A stretch of 64,000 nt of DNA, from the NCBI GenBank assembly GCA_014529385.2, contig CM043964.1, positions 132,836,420-132,900,419 on the forward strand, given 5' to 3'. Under the pieces are notes generated by a model. It had not been told where the DNA came from, ran no database searches, and saw nothing but the letters and a program-made list of their open reading frames with translations. Made by a program: the position numbers and the translations under genes. The first letter of the stretch is position 1, and every line of letters begins with the position of its first letter. This document shows, piece after piece, positions 48,366 through 60,176 of the stretch. The DNA comes from Adiantum capillus-veneris. Its lineage: Eukaryota; Streptophyta; Polypodiopsida; Polypodiales; Pteridaceae.

Positions 48366-49506
48366 TGTCACGAGTTTCTTGGAGCAAGGGATTGCACATA
48401 TGTACATATACATGCATGGTGCATCAAATAAAGAATTGCCCATTTTTCAGAGGCAGGTGGTTACGTGGGCCCCACATGTGTACAGGTAGGACAACATGTA
48501 CATAGTGAATCGATTTTAACTATTACCAGTACCACTGTGTTTTTTCTACAATAAGGAGGATTTGGTAGCGCTTAAAACTTCTTGAGGAAGCTATCCGTAG
48601 GCCGACGACATGAGGTCAGCAGGTGCGTCAGATGGCATCTAGTGGCGTCAGGAGGGCGAACGAGGTCAATATTTGCACGCGGATGAGGACGGACACAACG
48701 TGGGTGTTTTCTTGTGAGAGTTATGCAGAAAGGTCATCATTAGGACCACTTTTTGGGGCCACTTCACATGGTGGCGAGATGCATTATTGGAAAAAAGTTG
48801 AGTGCCAGGTGTGCGAATGATGCAAAAAGGTGACAACTATGCACTGCGAGGTCAGTTTTTGGCCTGTTCGGGGTCCGTTTGAGGTCATCTAAAAGGCCAA
48901 GGGTGCCCAACTAAAAAATCTAAGTGTGGGAACTGAAAAAACGGAGAGAAGACCAGAAAAAACATGGAGAAGAGAGGAGGAACAGCCGCAGCTGTGTTTT
49001 TGCTCATTTTGGAGCCTGTTTTGGCCGTAAACTGCTCATCCGAGGTCGGATTTGAGCACTTTGACATTGTAGACTAGGGTTTTGGGCCGTTCCGGACGCG
49101 ATGGCGCTGTCCATTTTGCCAAATTCCTCACTCTTTTCCTTCTGTTTTTCTGTGTAAGTTTCTCCTATGAGCGAAGTTTCTACTCTAGTTTGTGATTGTA
49201 TCTGGCTTATTTTACCCATGTTGTGTGAGCTATTTGCCCCATTGGTGTTGGCCCAAGCTTAACTGTATCTAAACATCAGAAATTATCCTCTTTTGAGCTG
49301 AGTTTTTTGGGTGTGTGTGTCTGTGTGTGTCTGTGTGGAGTGGGCAACTGGATAGTCTCTCTCCTCTCACTCCAGAGGTGTGTTCCCTGTCTCGGCCAGG
49401 TGTGTTGTGTAAGCCGAGTGGTGCCCCATAGTGTGTGTGTGTATCTTCCCAAGAGTGTGTGCCGGGTCGTTATAGAGGCGCAGTGTGTGTTTTCATCCCG
49501 CTTACA
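48366..49506 (+). repeat. 3' LTR of the Tat-like element
   Basis: It starts TGTCACGAG after a short purine-rich stretch (48346-48358). It ends CTTACA at 49506, judged by the target duplication: GCGC flanks the element on both sides (41278-41281 and 49507-49510; AGCGC if the LTR ends one base earlier). The sequence before 41278 and after 49510 joins into the CACTA subterminal motif. The last ~350 bases (GT-rich) are absent from the 5' LTR. Confidence 0.8.
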
Positions 49507-49540
49507 GCGCCTATACCGAGGCCAAAACCTGCAAAAAAAA

Positions 49541-49815
49541 TTTGGGCAGAGAGGTTTGGTTGTTGCTGCTGCATATACTGCAGCAACAGAAACCAACCGT
49601 TTCTACCCAAAGGAAGAGTGCAAAAGCAACCACACTCCACCTTTTTTATTTTTGGACAGAGAGAAGTATTGAATGCTGCCGCATGCGCTGCTAGCAGCAC
49701 TCTCTATCCAAAGGAGAAGTGAAAAAGAAATTGCGCTCCACTTATGTGCAGCGAGAGTTAGTTGCTACTGCTACATGTACTGAAGAAGCATAAACCAACT
49801 CTCGCTACTCAAAAG
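49541..49815. repeat. Three consecutive diverged foldback (hairpin) repeats
   Basis: 49541-49611 folds as two 33-base arms (26 of 33 positions pair) around a 5-base loop. 49651-49712 and 49751-49805 are related but more diverged hairpins, the second starting TTTGGACAGAGAG and ending CTCTCTATCCAAA. Each is followed by a similar purine-rich spacer ending in ACTCCAC, so the whole is a ~100-110 bp tandem repeat whose unit is a hairpin. Confidence 0.75.
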
Positions 49816-49926
49816 AGGAGTTAAAGCTACGACACTCCACTACTCTGTTTCTCGCTAAAGAGAGAATTCAAGAACTATTGATCAAGTACTTATTCTGTTG
49901 ATCAAGTACTTATTCAACATTACAAA

Positions 49927-50330
49927 CCATAAGCATAACCATAACCATAACCATAACCATAACCATAACCATAACCATAACCATAACCATAACCATAAGC
50001 ATAACCAAATCTTTGTCAACCCTACACAATAAGCATAACCAAGTTTTACTCAACCATAAGCATAAAACAATAAGCATAACCAAATCTTTGTCAACCATAA
50101 GCATAAAACAATAAGCACAACCAAATCTTTGTTAACCATAAGCATAAAACAATAAGCATAACCAAATCTTTGTCAACCATAAGCATAAAACAATAAGCAC
50201 AACCAAATATTTGTTAACCATAAGCATAAAACAATAAGCATAACCATAAACATAACCATAACCATAACCATAACCATAACCATAAGCATAAGCATAACCA
50301 AATCTTTGTCAATCCTAAACAATAAGCATA
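49927..50330. repeat. CCATAA hexamer array and 41-bp repeats with 82-bp higher order
   Basis: 49939-49997 and about 50244-50282 are runs of the hexamer CCATAA. Between them lie about five copies of a 41-base unit built from the same words (ATAAGCATAAAACAATAAGC..). Units alternate between a GTCAAC and a GTTAAC version, giving an 82-base higher-order period. Confidence 0.9.
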
Positions 50331-50634
50331 ACAAAACTGAATTGCACCAAAAATCGGGGAAGTCCGTCTACAACAAGTCATACCATAACTTCATTTACCA
50401 ATCCAAAACCATATCATAAATTGATTACAAACACTTGAGCAAGAAGAATTTTCATGACTTCATTGCATAACTCAATCCATATATAATCACAACATAAATC
50501 CATCTATCTGCTAACCGACCATGAACAGATAACAAAAAGTAAAAACATGTAACTATAAGTGTAAATATCGGTATATATACAATCATGAATATACACAAAA
50601 CTAGCTACCAATACAAATCTATGAACTGTGTCCC
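50331..50634. other. CACTA interior, no gene recognised
   Basis: A/T-rich DNA between the tandem array and the end of the second CACTA gene. Nothing further is seen. Confidence 0.6.
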
Positions 50635-51755
50635 TCAAGGCAAGGCCTCCCAGTCGACGGCCTCTCCCTCGTCCGCTAGCTGTGTCAAAAGAGCTACAAG
50701 CCCATGCTTGTAGCCATACTTCTCCTCTCGACGTGTAGGAGGACGCTTCATTGCAAGTTCTTGCAAATCAAACACTTAACAATAAATAAATATGAAAATA
50801 ACACATATACATTTAGTTAATCAAAGCGTTTTTATGATACTTACAAACTCGTGGCGAAGCGTGTCGTATCCTCCACTCCCAAGGTGTGATGATCCAGCAG
50901 AATCTAAACGTGCTCTGGCTGCCTCTCTCTGCTGTTGGAATCCCTCAGGATGCTCCGTCAGCTCTCTACCAATCACTGTCCACTCCTCTGCGTCCAACCA
51001 TGCCGGCTTCGGCTCATTGTTCCTGAATTTGTCTCTGGCCTCTGATCGATGATGTGACATGGTGCCAATCGCCACGCCTAAGATCCAGTCATTCGAGACT
51101 GGTTTGTACCCCTCTGCCGGCCTGTACTCCCTATGAATGGCCTCAACGATGTAGTTTTTCCTCTCCTGATCCTGAGCATCTCAATGCTCCATCACAGAAT
51201 GGCCAAACTGCACTATGCAAATCTGTCGTATCCTCTGTCGCATGGCCTTTCCGACCGTATCCATGACCACAGCTCCGTCTCTGGTCGTATACACCCTGCT
51301 AGGATCATGCTCATGTGATCCCCAAGGTGTACGTGGTGTGCTCTCTGGTGAACTGTCTACTGAAGAGAGCGGTGGACGCGCTCTCGGTGGTGTGGAAGCA
51401 TTGGTAGCACTATCACCACAACAACCACCGCCTCCAGAAGAGACACGTGAACGACACCTAGACCGTCTCGAAGAAGACCGGCCACTCCTCGGTGTAATTG
51501 GTACACTCGTCGGAGGTGTAGAGCCGATCGGACTCGGGGACACACTAGTCAAGGGGGTAGGAGGCACACTAGTTCTAGGTGTAGGACCAGATGTACTAGG
51601 TCTGGAGGTGCCTACACCCCAAAGAGCCTGCACCTGAGCAATCTGCTCAGGTGTAAACTGCGACAAGGAGCTACCCATCTGCTCGGAGTTGACATGCCGG
51701 CCGGAGTGACTGGGAAACTAAAGTCTGGAGAGTATGTATAGTCATCGTCGGCCAT
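50635..51755 (-). pseudogene. Second CACTA gene (plant Transposase_24-like), frameshifted or spliced
   Basis: The minus strand starts at an ATG at 51755 (MADDDYTYSPDFSFP), then shifts frame near 51680 into a proline/serine/threonine-rich, low-complexity region with an arginine-serine stretch (51678-51181). A second block at 51075-50821 reads AWLDAEEWTVIGRELTEHP and FQQQREAARARLDSAG with HLGSGGY. This resembles the conserved part of the Transposase_24 proteins that accompany TNP2 in plant CACTA elements. A donor-like GTAAGT follows at about 50845, and RPPTRREEKYGYKHG then leads to a stop at 50635. I cannot tell whether the breaks are introns or damage. The likely role is binding subterminal repeats, by analogy with the En/Spm accessory proteins. 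Confidence 0.55.
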
Positions 51756-51902
51756 GGATGCAAAACTTAAATTCAAAGAACAACAGAAATACGTCAATTC
51801 ACTATTCAACAACTTAAGCAATACAAATAACATAAAAAACAAAACTGTAACAAAAATCACTATATTTAATTGATGTCGCAAGTGTTCATTACAAATTACA
51901 TC

Positions 51903-54900
51903 TTAAAAAAAATCAGTGGTCATTCTCTCATCTTCTATGAGAGCTGATGCGCCAAAAATATCTATATCAATCTGTACTTCCGCATCTTCATCATCAAACT
52001 CCACTTTGTTATCGCTCTCCGCATTTAGCGTGTCATCTCCATGTTCTGATTTTGGCATTTGTTGATCGTTGACCTCTACTTCAAAATCCTCGTCCGTCTA
52101 CCGTGGCTCTGAGTCTTGCAACTGTTCAACCTCTATATCCAATCCTTCACACACTTGTTTGCTCCGTGGAGCAACTTGAACGACAAACTGCCAGCGTGGT
52201 TTAGACAAATTTTCTTCATCCTTCTCATTCCATACTGGATCTATTGTGAACACAACTTGTTCACAATGCTGCGGAAGTACAAATGTATCCCGAGCATCTG
52301 TCCACACCCGCCTGAGAAGCTCACTTGAATTAATCCACTCTTATCTTTGCGTACAGTTGCATTAGGCCCACTAGTAATAACTCTGAACCACTTGACATCA
52401 AAGATAAAAGTATCAAACTTTCTGAAGCTAATCTTCAAAATGTCTTGGATGTAGCCAAAGTATTCAAGCTGACCAATCTGTGTGTTTTCATCACTGGCAC
52501 TGGCCCGACTTTCTTGGACGAAGCTTGCTCTAACCCCACTATCAAAGGTCACCCTTCGTTCGTCTATCCGCTAGACTCTAAAGTGTCTCCCATGGGACCA
52601 CAAAGCTCCGTATTTGTGATACTACAAGCACATAAATCACATAGTTTAGGGTTTACTAAAGCAATGTAGACCATATGGATTTTTTAAAAAGAAGTTGTAG
52701 AAATACTTACATGCCAGTCGCAACCCCTTGACATCTCCTCCTCTTCTTCAGTAATCAACACTCTGTTTCGCTTTGCCTCGGAAAATTGTTGCTTCTAACC
52801 ATCTACCAGTAGGAAAGTCTGGCAGCTTCTGAAGATGGTTAGGATAAGGCAGGTTCCTAGTGGCACGATTGCGCTTGAACTGCAAACGTTATGTAATATG
52901 TCGTTGCTTTTCCTCTTCGTAATTCTCTAACCACTTTTGCATTGCCTCTGAGTTGAGTAGACAGAATCTCATAACCTTTTCTCGCATTCTGAGATCCATC
53001 TTTCTCATTATGCCTTGTCCTTGCGGCTCGTCCCCTGTAACCTTGGCGTTGGTCTCATTAGTCCACAATCGGGGCATCTCTGGATCAATTGAACCCAAGA
53101 ACTCACTGATGAAAACTAGAGACTCTTGCACAAGCCATCCTTCAGCCATGCTACCCTCAGGACGAGCTCTTTGACGAACGAACCCCTTTAAAGTCTTCAT
53201 GAATCTCTCCAAGAAGAACATCCATGTGCTGTTGACGGTTCCAGCAACTGCAACTTCATTGACCACATGCACAAGCAAATGCATTTGGATGGTAAGAATG
53301 TTCGTTGGAAAATACTTCTCCACCATACACTCTGCTTCGATTGCATTCAAGCGAGCTGCATCTATGATGTCTTTTCTTATCTCTTTTGATGAGATCCAAC
53401 ACACTAGCTCACTAATTTTATAAATGGTACATCTGATGTCATCTATCAGACAATCTTTTATGGCAACTGGTAAGATAAACTATAAACATTTGTGCCAATC
53501 ATGCGACTTAAGCCCACTAAGATTGTCATCTCTAGTAAAGGCCGTTTTCAAACATCGCATGCACCGAGTAGGAGTCTGGAAAGAAGACATGGTCTTCTTC
53601 ACTTGTTGCTCTTCAGCACGACTCAAAACACATGGACCTTTTGGAATAGCATACGGTCCATTGGACTTTAGTCGAGGCCACATCTCTGGCATTCAACCCA
53701 CAGCCTGTAGGTCATCTCTCTCAGCTTTTCTCTCCCTTTTTCCAGAAATGGTCTTCCATATGATCTCTCCCACATTCTTAAAAATGTGCATTGGGTCCAG
53801 CAGATAATTAATAAGCAAATCACGCCAGTACGGCAGTTCGTGAAAAATAGACAATCTCTTCATGCCGAGTGGGTTAAAATCTCCACTTTGTAGCCACATG
53901 TTCTTCCAGTCACTCGCCTTTAGTGGATGCATGTCGTGTTTACATATGTTTGGCCCACGTACCTCATGCCCTTCAGGCAAAAATCAACCATGCTCTTCGT
54001 AGACTGTCTTGCCTAGGTAATCAGAGCGGCGAAAGCCAAGTCAAGGACCACATTTTGGACATGCATGATTCCTAGAGTAGCTCAAGCCTGTAAACAATAA
54101 AGAAAGAAATTAGTAGGGCACAATTAGCTATGATGCAGATTTGTATATGAGTTAAGGTTTCATGATACTAACCTAAACACTCACCAAAACCTGGCCAATC
54201 GTGCATGGTCCACATAAGAATGCCTTGCACATGGGCATGTCGCCATCCAATCGGTTGGGACATGTCAACCACATCAATCCCTGACCACAATATTTGAAGC
54301 TCTTCTATAAGTGGTGCCAGATAGACGTCCATGTTCTTTGCTTTGTACTTTCCTGGGACAATGAGTGACAGTAATAGATGGCCTTTCTTGATAGCCAGCC
54401 ATGGAGGAAGATTATAATTCACCAAGCAAATAGGCCATGTGCTCCATGATGAACTACGTACGTAATCCAAATGGGTTTACTCCATCCATTGCTAACCCAA
54501 AACGGAGTGAACGAGACTCCTCCGCAAATGTAGGCCATTGTTCTTCTATGTGCTTCCATGCACGAGAGTCAGCAGGCACGCGCATCACATCATCCGTGGA
54601 TCTAGTGTTGGTATGCCACGTCATCAAAGATGCTATAGACTTGCTCCTGAACATGCTCTTTATTCTTGGAATGATAGGAAAGTGTCTCAGAACCTTTGCA
54701 AGGACAAATTTGCCTTGTGTGTCCTCTCTATATCTGTTTGATCCACACTTGGGACACTGTACTAGATCTGTGTACTCATTTCAAAAGAGTATACAATCCT
54801 TAGGACATGCATGGATTTTATGATAATCCATGCCCAAGCTGGTAAGAATCTTCTTGGCAGCAGGTCGGGAGGGAGGCATGTGATTGCCTTCCGGCAAAAT

Positions 54901-55548
54901 TTGCTCGTTTAGCAACCTGTCAATACATCACCACATCAAAAGCCACGATTATTGGTTTGAATTTTGTGTCCATACTAAGCATACAGTACATTTACCTAAA
55001 AAGCTGTGTGACACTCGTGTCAGACCATCCATAAATAGATTGTAGATTAAGCAGTGCCAAAGATGTACGAAGAACTGAAGTGTTTGCACCATTGTAAAGT
55101 GGTGTTCGTGCAAGTCTCCGCATCATTTCACCTTCTGGCTCAATGTCACTCTCATGTCGTCGATGTGGATGTGATGATTGAGGTTGATCAACATTGTTTT
55201 CTTGGATGGTTTCTCCACCTTGGTTTTCAATAACCGGATCCATGTCAAAAAACGCATCCAACATTTGATCCATCTCAGCTTCTTAGAATGTGACATTCTC
55301 TGTTGGTGGGGTACGTAGATTCCATTGGTGGTGGTTCGTTTGACATTCGTCTTCTCTGTGATGAAGTTGGAACAATATCTATTTGTGGGGATTGATCGAC
55401 TGCATCCTGACCATGAGATCAAAAATGCAAATCTTGTAGTTGCTCTGCAGGGAAGAGACCATTGTTGCGTATGTGCTGTTCACATATCTTGCATTTTTGA
55501 AAGATCTGGTGCTTGCATCGCACACAAGGACACGCCATCCTATTGTCC
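51903..55548 (-). pseudogene. TNP2-type CACTA transposase, nearly full length, with stops
   Basis: Domain order on the minus strand is as follows. A transposase-associated zinc region starts at 55548 (MACPCVRCKH, with HIRNNGLFP). A linker (55273-54992) has RTPLYNGANTSVL and GWSDTSVTQLF. The YHKIHACPKDCILFWNEYTD and CPKCGSNRY block is at 54850-54735. Transposase_21 follows (RFGLAMDGVNPFG at 54500; DVYLAPLIEELQILW at 54330; LPYWRDLLINYLLDPMHIF at 53835), then a DUF4218-like block (53404-52889). A DUF4216-like block (52552-52100; EYFGYIQDIL, PQHCEQVVFTID) leads into an acidic tail to 51903. Probable introns exist, for example between 54180 and 54060. In-frame stops lie near 55430, 53692, 53479 and 52097. 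Those at 53692 and 53479 are shared with the copy at 14223-16280. Confidence 0.88.
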
Positions 55549-55789
55549 ATAATTGATCTGTGTCTGTCGTATAATAAATTTACAGTAAGGAGCATAGATT
55601 CTCTTTAACCTTGTATATATAAATAGTGTAAACTACCTCACATTCTCTAGTCATGCTCGATCTCCGCACACCTCGGTCTAGAGGTGCACAGAGATCAGCA
55701 CCACCGGGTAAATCATGTCTTTACTGGTCAAATTAAAGCCTATATTTGTGGGTGCAACATACGTACACACACACACACGTGCTCTTCAG

Positions 55790-56487
55790 ACAATCCATGT
55801 AAACGGTCATTTCCGAAATCGGTTTGTGTTTTTCCGTAGAAAAAACGCAACCGGATTTGACCTACGGTTTGTGTATTTGGTGTTAATTCAAACCCATTGA
55901 CCTACGGCTTTCCATACACACTCTTGATATTGCTTTAAGACTACTTAATGGACTACGGATGGTTTCAGTACGCATAGAAGCCATTTCCGAAGTCCGTTTG
56001 CTTTTTTTTTTTGGAAAAACGCAACCGGATTTGACCTACGGCTTGTGTATTTGGCGTTTCTTCTATCCCTTTGACCTACAGATTTCCATACGCACTCTTG
56101 ATATTGCTTAAAGACTACCTAATCGACTACGGATGGTTTTGATAACCGTAGAATCAGTTTCCGAAGTCCGTTTGCGTTTTATCGTAAAAAAACGCAATCG
56201 AATTTGACCTATGGCTTGTGTATTTGGCGTTTCTTCTGTCCGTTTGATCTACGGCTTACCATACACGCTCTTGACATTTCCTTAAAACTACTTAATGGAC
56301 TACATATGATTTCAATAGGCGTAGAGTTAGTTTCCGAAGTCCGTTTGCATTTTTCCGGTGAAAAACGCAACCGGATTTGACCTGCAGCTTGTGTATTTGG
56401 CATTTCTTCTGTCCGTTTGACCTACGGCTTGCCATACACACTCTTGACATTGCCTAAAGACTACCTAATCGTCTACGGATGGTTTCA
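55790..56487. repeat. About four tandem copies of a ~174 bp repeat
   Basis: Units begin with GCAACCGGATTTGACCT at 55847, 56021, 56194 and 56367, preceded by a partial unit from about 55790. Each contains GTTTCCGAAGTCCGTTTGC and TTGACCTACGGCTT. The last unit is cut by the Ty3 fragment at about 56487. The array sits upstream of the transposase gene in the CACTA 5' region. Confidence 0.92.
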
Positions 56488-57726
56488 CTCTCTTTTACAA
56501 GTATTGATCATGCCATGTTAATGAAGTAATGTGTTAAGTGTTGCTCTCTCTATCCAAGCACTTTCTTTCTCACTATATATCTACACACTAAAGAATACCC
56601 AAGGAAATGCTCAATATGTTATTTACTTTCCGCTTCAACTCAAGTTAAAAGGCTAATTCTATTACATTGGTATCAGAGCATTTGGTTTCTCTTTTCTTGC
56701 TTAAGAAGAGAGGTCCTTAAGTAGCCTATAAATGGTTGATGTTGTTAATTATAATAGGGTAAGTGGAACTGGGATCTAATATTGGTTTTGTTAAGCCCAC
56801 TATGTGGGGGATGGTGCACACCTCGGGAGCTTTGGACTTAATAATGGAGTCTTTTTAGACTTGCCTACGGCTTTACCATTATTGAGCCATAAGAAGTCCG
56901 AAAGGAGCTAGCCCTTGGCAATTCTGCTATGTTAGACCTACTCCTCTACTCTCTATAATTAACCACTTTGAGCCGTGGGTGTAGATACTTAAGAGCCAAT
57001 TTTCAAAGGCTAAGAGGAGTGGCAACTAAGTTTTTGAATCGCCAAAGCATACACTAAGTACATACATAAATTTTGTTAACATGGCTAACAATAATCAAGA
57101 GAGTAGAATGAACATAGATAGTTTTGATTTTGCACATGAAGGTGCTAATGATGATGCTCCCATGTTTGTGAATTATCTCGTCACTAGGTTACAGCAAGCT
57201 ATGGGCAACCCTGTTTTGCAAGCCGAAGTTACTCAACAACTTCGTGCTTATGGAATTTCCCTTCCTCTCCAAGAGGAGAGAGAGCTTAGGAGGCCTCTTG
57301 AAGAGACCCCCAAAAGAAGACTCTCTCCCATTAGATAGGAGGAACCCAAGGAGCAAGAAAGCAATGAAAGTTTAAGTTCCTCTGAAGATGTGGCTCCATG
57401 AAGACGGCGGTCTAGACGATCGTCTACTCCTCCCAAGAGGAAAAGAGCAACCCATAGTCCTTCTCCTCATCACTCTGAAAGGCAAGAGAGGAAACAAAGG
57501 AAGAAAAGGGCTAGGAAGAGGTCACCCTCTTCTCCTTCTTCTTCAACTTCCTCCTCTTCCGATGAAAGTTTTGGCTATTCTCCTAGAGAATACAAGAGGG
57601 GAGGACATCGCAAATCATTTCCTGCATGGCGAAGGTCACAAAAGCTAAAGAAGTTCAAGGAGGGAGGAAAGAGTATCTCTTTTCTCACCTACGATGGCAC
57701 CTTTGGTGCTACCAATAAAGTGTTGG
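56488..57726 (+). pseudogene. Ty3/gypsy fragment E: LTR end, primer site and gag start
   Basis: This is collinear with element C's LTR end (from the CACTCTCTTTTACAAG stretch), followed by the primer site TGGTATCAGAGC at 56668-56679 and a leader. The gag N-terminus is at 57081 (FDFAHEGAN, LQEERELRRPLEETPKRR). A TAG stops the frame at 57336. Homology to element B's gag fades at about 57726. Both ends are truncated inside the element, so this is a fragment and not a clean insertion. Confidence 0.88.
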
Positions 57727-58289
<563 letters not shown>

Positions 58290-58300
<11 letters not shown>

Positions 58301-58912
58301 TCTCTTTCCCTCTCTACCTCTCTTTCTCTCTCCCTCTAAAACTATCTCACTTTCTCTCTACCTCTATCTTTCCCTTCTTCCTTCTGCCTCTCTCTTTCCC
58401 TCCATCTCCTTCTTTACCTCTTTTTCTCTTTCCTGCTATCTATCTCTCTTTCTCTCTTTACCTCTAGCTCTCTCCCTCTCTATCTTTTTTTCTCTCCCTC
58501 TATCTTTCTCTATTTCTCTTTCTTTCTCTCTTTTTCCCTCTCCCTTTTTTTATGTTTAATTTTGTTTCTACTCTTTTTTTTTACTACTTTTTGTTAATGT
58601 ATTTAAAGCTTTTTTATTCTATTTTTGCATATACAAAACCCTAAAACTAATTAACTTTAACCCTGAAATTAATTTCAAGAAACCCTAAAATACAATTAAC
58701 AATAACAAATTTGAATATAAAATTAAATAACAATAATAAATTAAAATTAAACAACAATAACAATTTGAATTTTAAATTAAATAACAATTTTAAATATAAA
58801 ATTAAACCAAAATTAAAATTAATGTGTGTGTGTGTGTGTGAGAGCAATGAGATTGTGCACTCACATACACTCGTATGTGTGCACAAAGCTCTGGAGTAGC
58901 TTCCACATCTGC

Positions 58913-58943
<31 letters not shown>

Positions 58944-59060
58944 CACACAAATATAACCAAAAAACAAGGACAATAGGCTTACCTAGCAGCAAGTAGAGAA
59001 GACATGATGGTGTTTGCCCAAGCCCGTAGTAGTCCAAAGGTGCAGATATGGCCGCGAGTT
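58290..59060. repeat. Low-complexity CT-rich and A/T-rich DNA
   Basis: 58290-58555 is pyrimidine-rich with irregular CTCTNTC repeats. 58680-58820 is made of AAATTAAA/AACAAT words. Short TG and AC runs lie at 58821-58840 and 58929-58949. No gene is seen. Confidence 0.85.
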
Positions 59061-59119
59061 CAGCGAAGAGAGAGAGAGAATGAGTTTTTAGAAACGCACA
59101 GGAAATAAGCCCGCAGTTT

Positions 59120-59357
59120 TGTTTTTACCAGTCGGCGTCGGTACACGCTGCTACATACGCGTCGGTATACACTGCTGGACACACGTCGATATACATTGAT
59201 GGATACGCGTCGATATCTGCGTCGGTATACGCGACCGAAATTGAAAATTGAATTTTTTTTAAAATCTGAGCTCCCTCCAGTATTGCCAATGCACATACCG
59301 ACGCCCGTCAATGACTTCGATAAGTTGGCGTCGGTATTCAAGTGATCTCTAGTAGTG
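59120..59357. repeat. CACTA right subterminal repeats and terminus
   Basis: Several copies of GCGTCGGTATAC and drifted forms lead to the terminal CTAGTAGTG at 59357. The motif is shared with the left end at 41018-41276. Confidence 0.8.
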
Positions 59358-60176
59358 ACAACGTCTTTCCAAAATGGATGACTAATCCATTTGGTGCTTG
59401 GGAGACATAGCTGCCGCAAGCATGCCTGCTCTTTAGTCCATTTCATTATCCCAAAGTAGAGTGAAAAATTCTACTTTGTGTTTGAGAGACGTCGTCATCA
59501 CAAATATGATTCTAAGCATGCATACTATTAAAATTTGTGCACAATAAAAAGAGCACTAGTCTTATGAGACAAAAAAATTGGTTATTGAAAAGAAATTTGT
59601 ACACTTGCTTACTCTAATGTAGCATTGCAAGCATTGAAAAGGTTCATAATATCCCTAAGCTATATTCCTTGAATCCATCTAGCATCTTTAAAAGGATAAT
59701 TTTTGAACTTAATAAGATACCTTGGGATAATCTTACCATGTCATAGTGCATTGGTTTCATGCCAAAGGATAGCTTCGGGTTGTAGCACCTCTTCTTGGTC
59801 TTTGATTTCAGGAGGGTCTTCAATAATTAGTTCACTTGGTGGCTCTGCTTTTTAGGGCTTAAGTAGGCTCACATGAAAAGCATTGTGTATGACCCAATGG
59901 TTGGGCAACTTGAGTTGATAAGGTATCTCATTGATTGGCTTCAAGATTTGAAAAGGACCATAGTATCTTTTTGCTAATTTAGCATAATACTTTTGATGGC
60001 CCGTAGGATTTTTGCCCGTCGTTTGCCTCAATCAAGCCTTACGAAACTCAACTAATATCCAGTCATTTTCTTTGAACGTTAAGGCCCTTTTGTGCTTGTC
60101 AGCATCATCTTTTTGCCTTTGTTGAGAGATAGATCTAGCCTCCTTAATCTTTTGAAATGATTCTTGTAGGTCACGG
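59358..60176 (-). pseudogene. Ty3/gypsy fragment D: integrase C-terminal region and 3' trailer
   Basis: The minus strand matches element A from about 22425 to 23245: the end of the integrase gene including the chromodomain-like tail, the stop and the untranslated trailer. It carries more differences and indels than the A/C pair. Its right edge (60176) falls at nearly the same integrase position where element B is interrupted (24810). Its left edge abuts the CACTA terminus. Confidence 0.88.

Noticed and set aside
49939-49997. CCATAA array as an interstitial telomere
   Set aside because: The plant telomere repeat is CCCTAAA. This hexamer differs and grades into 41-bp units inside a CACTA element.
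49927-50330. CRISPR-like array
   Set aside because: Direct repeats are contiguous without unique spacers, and this is a plant nuclear region.
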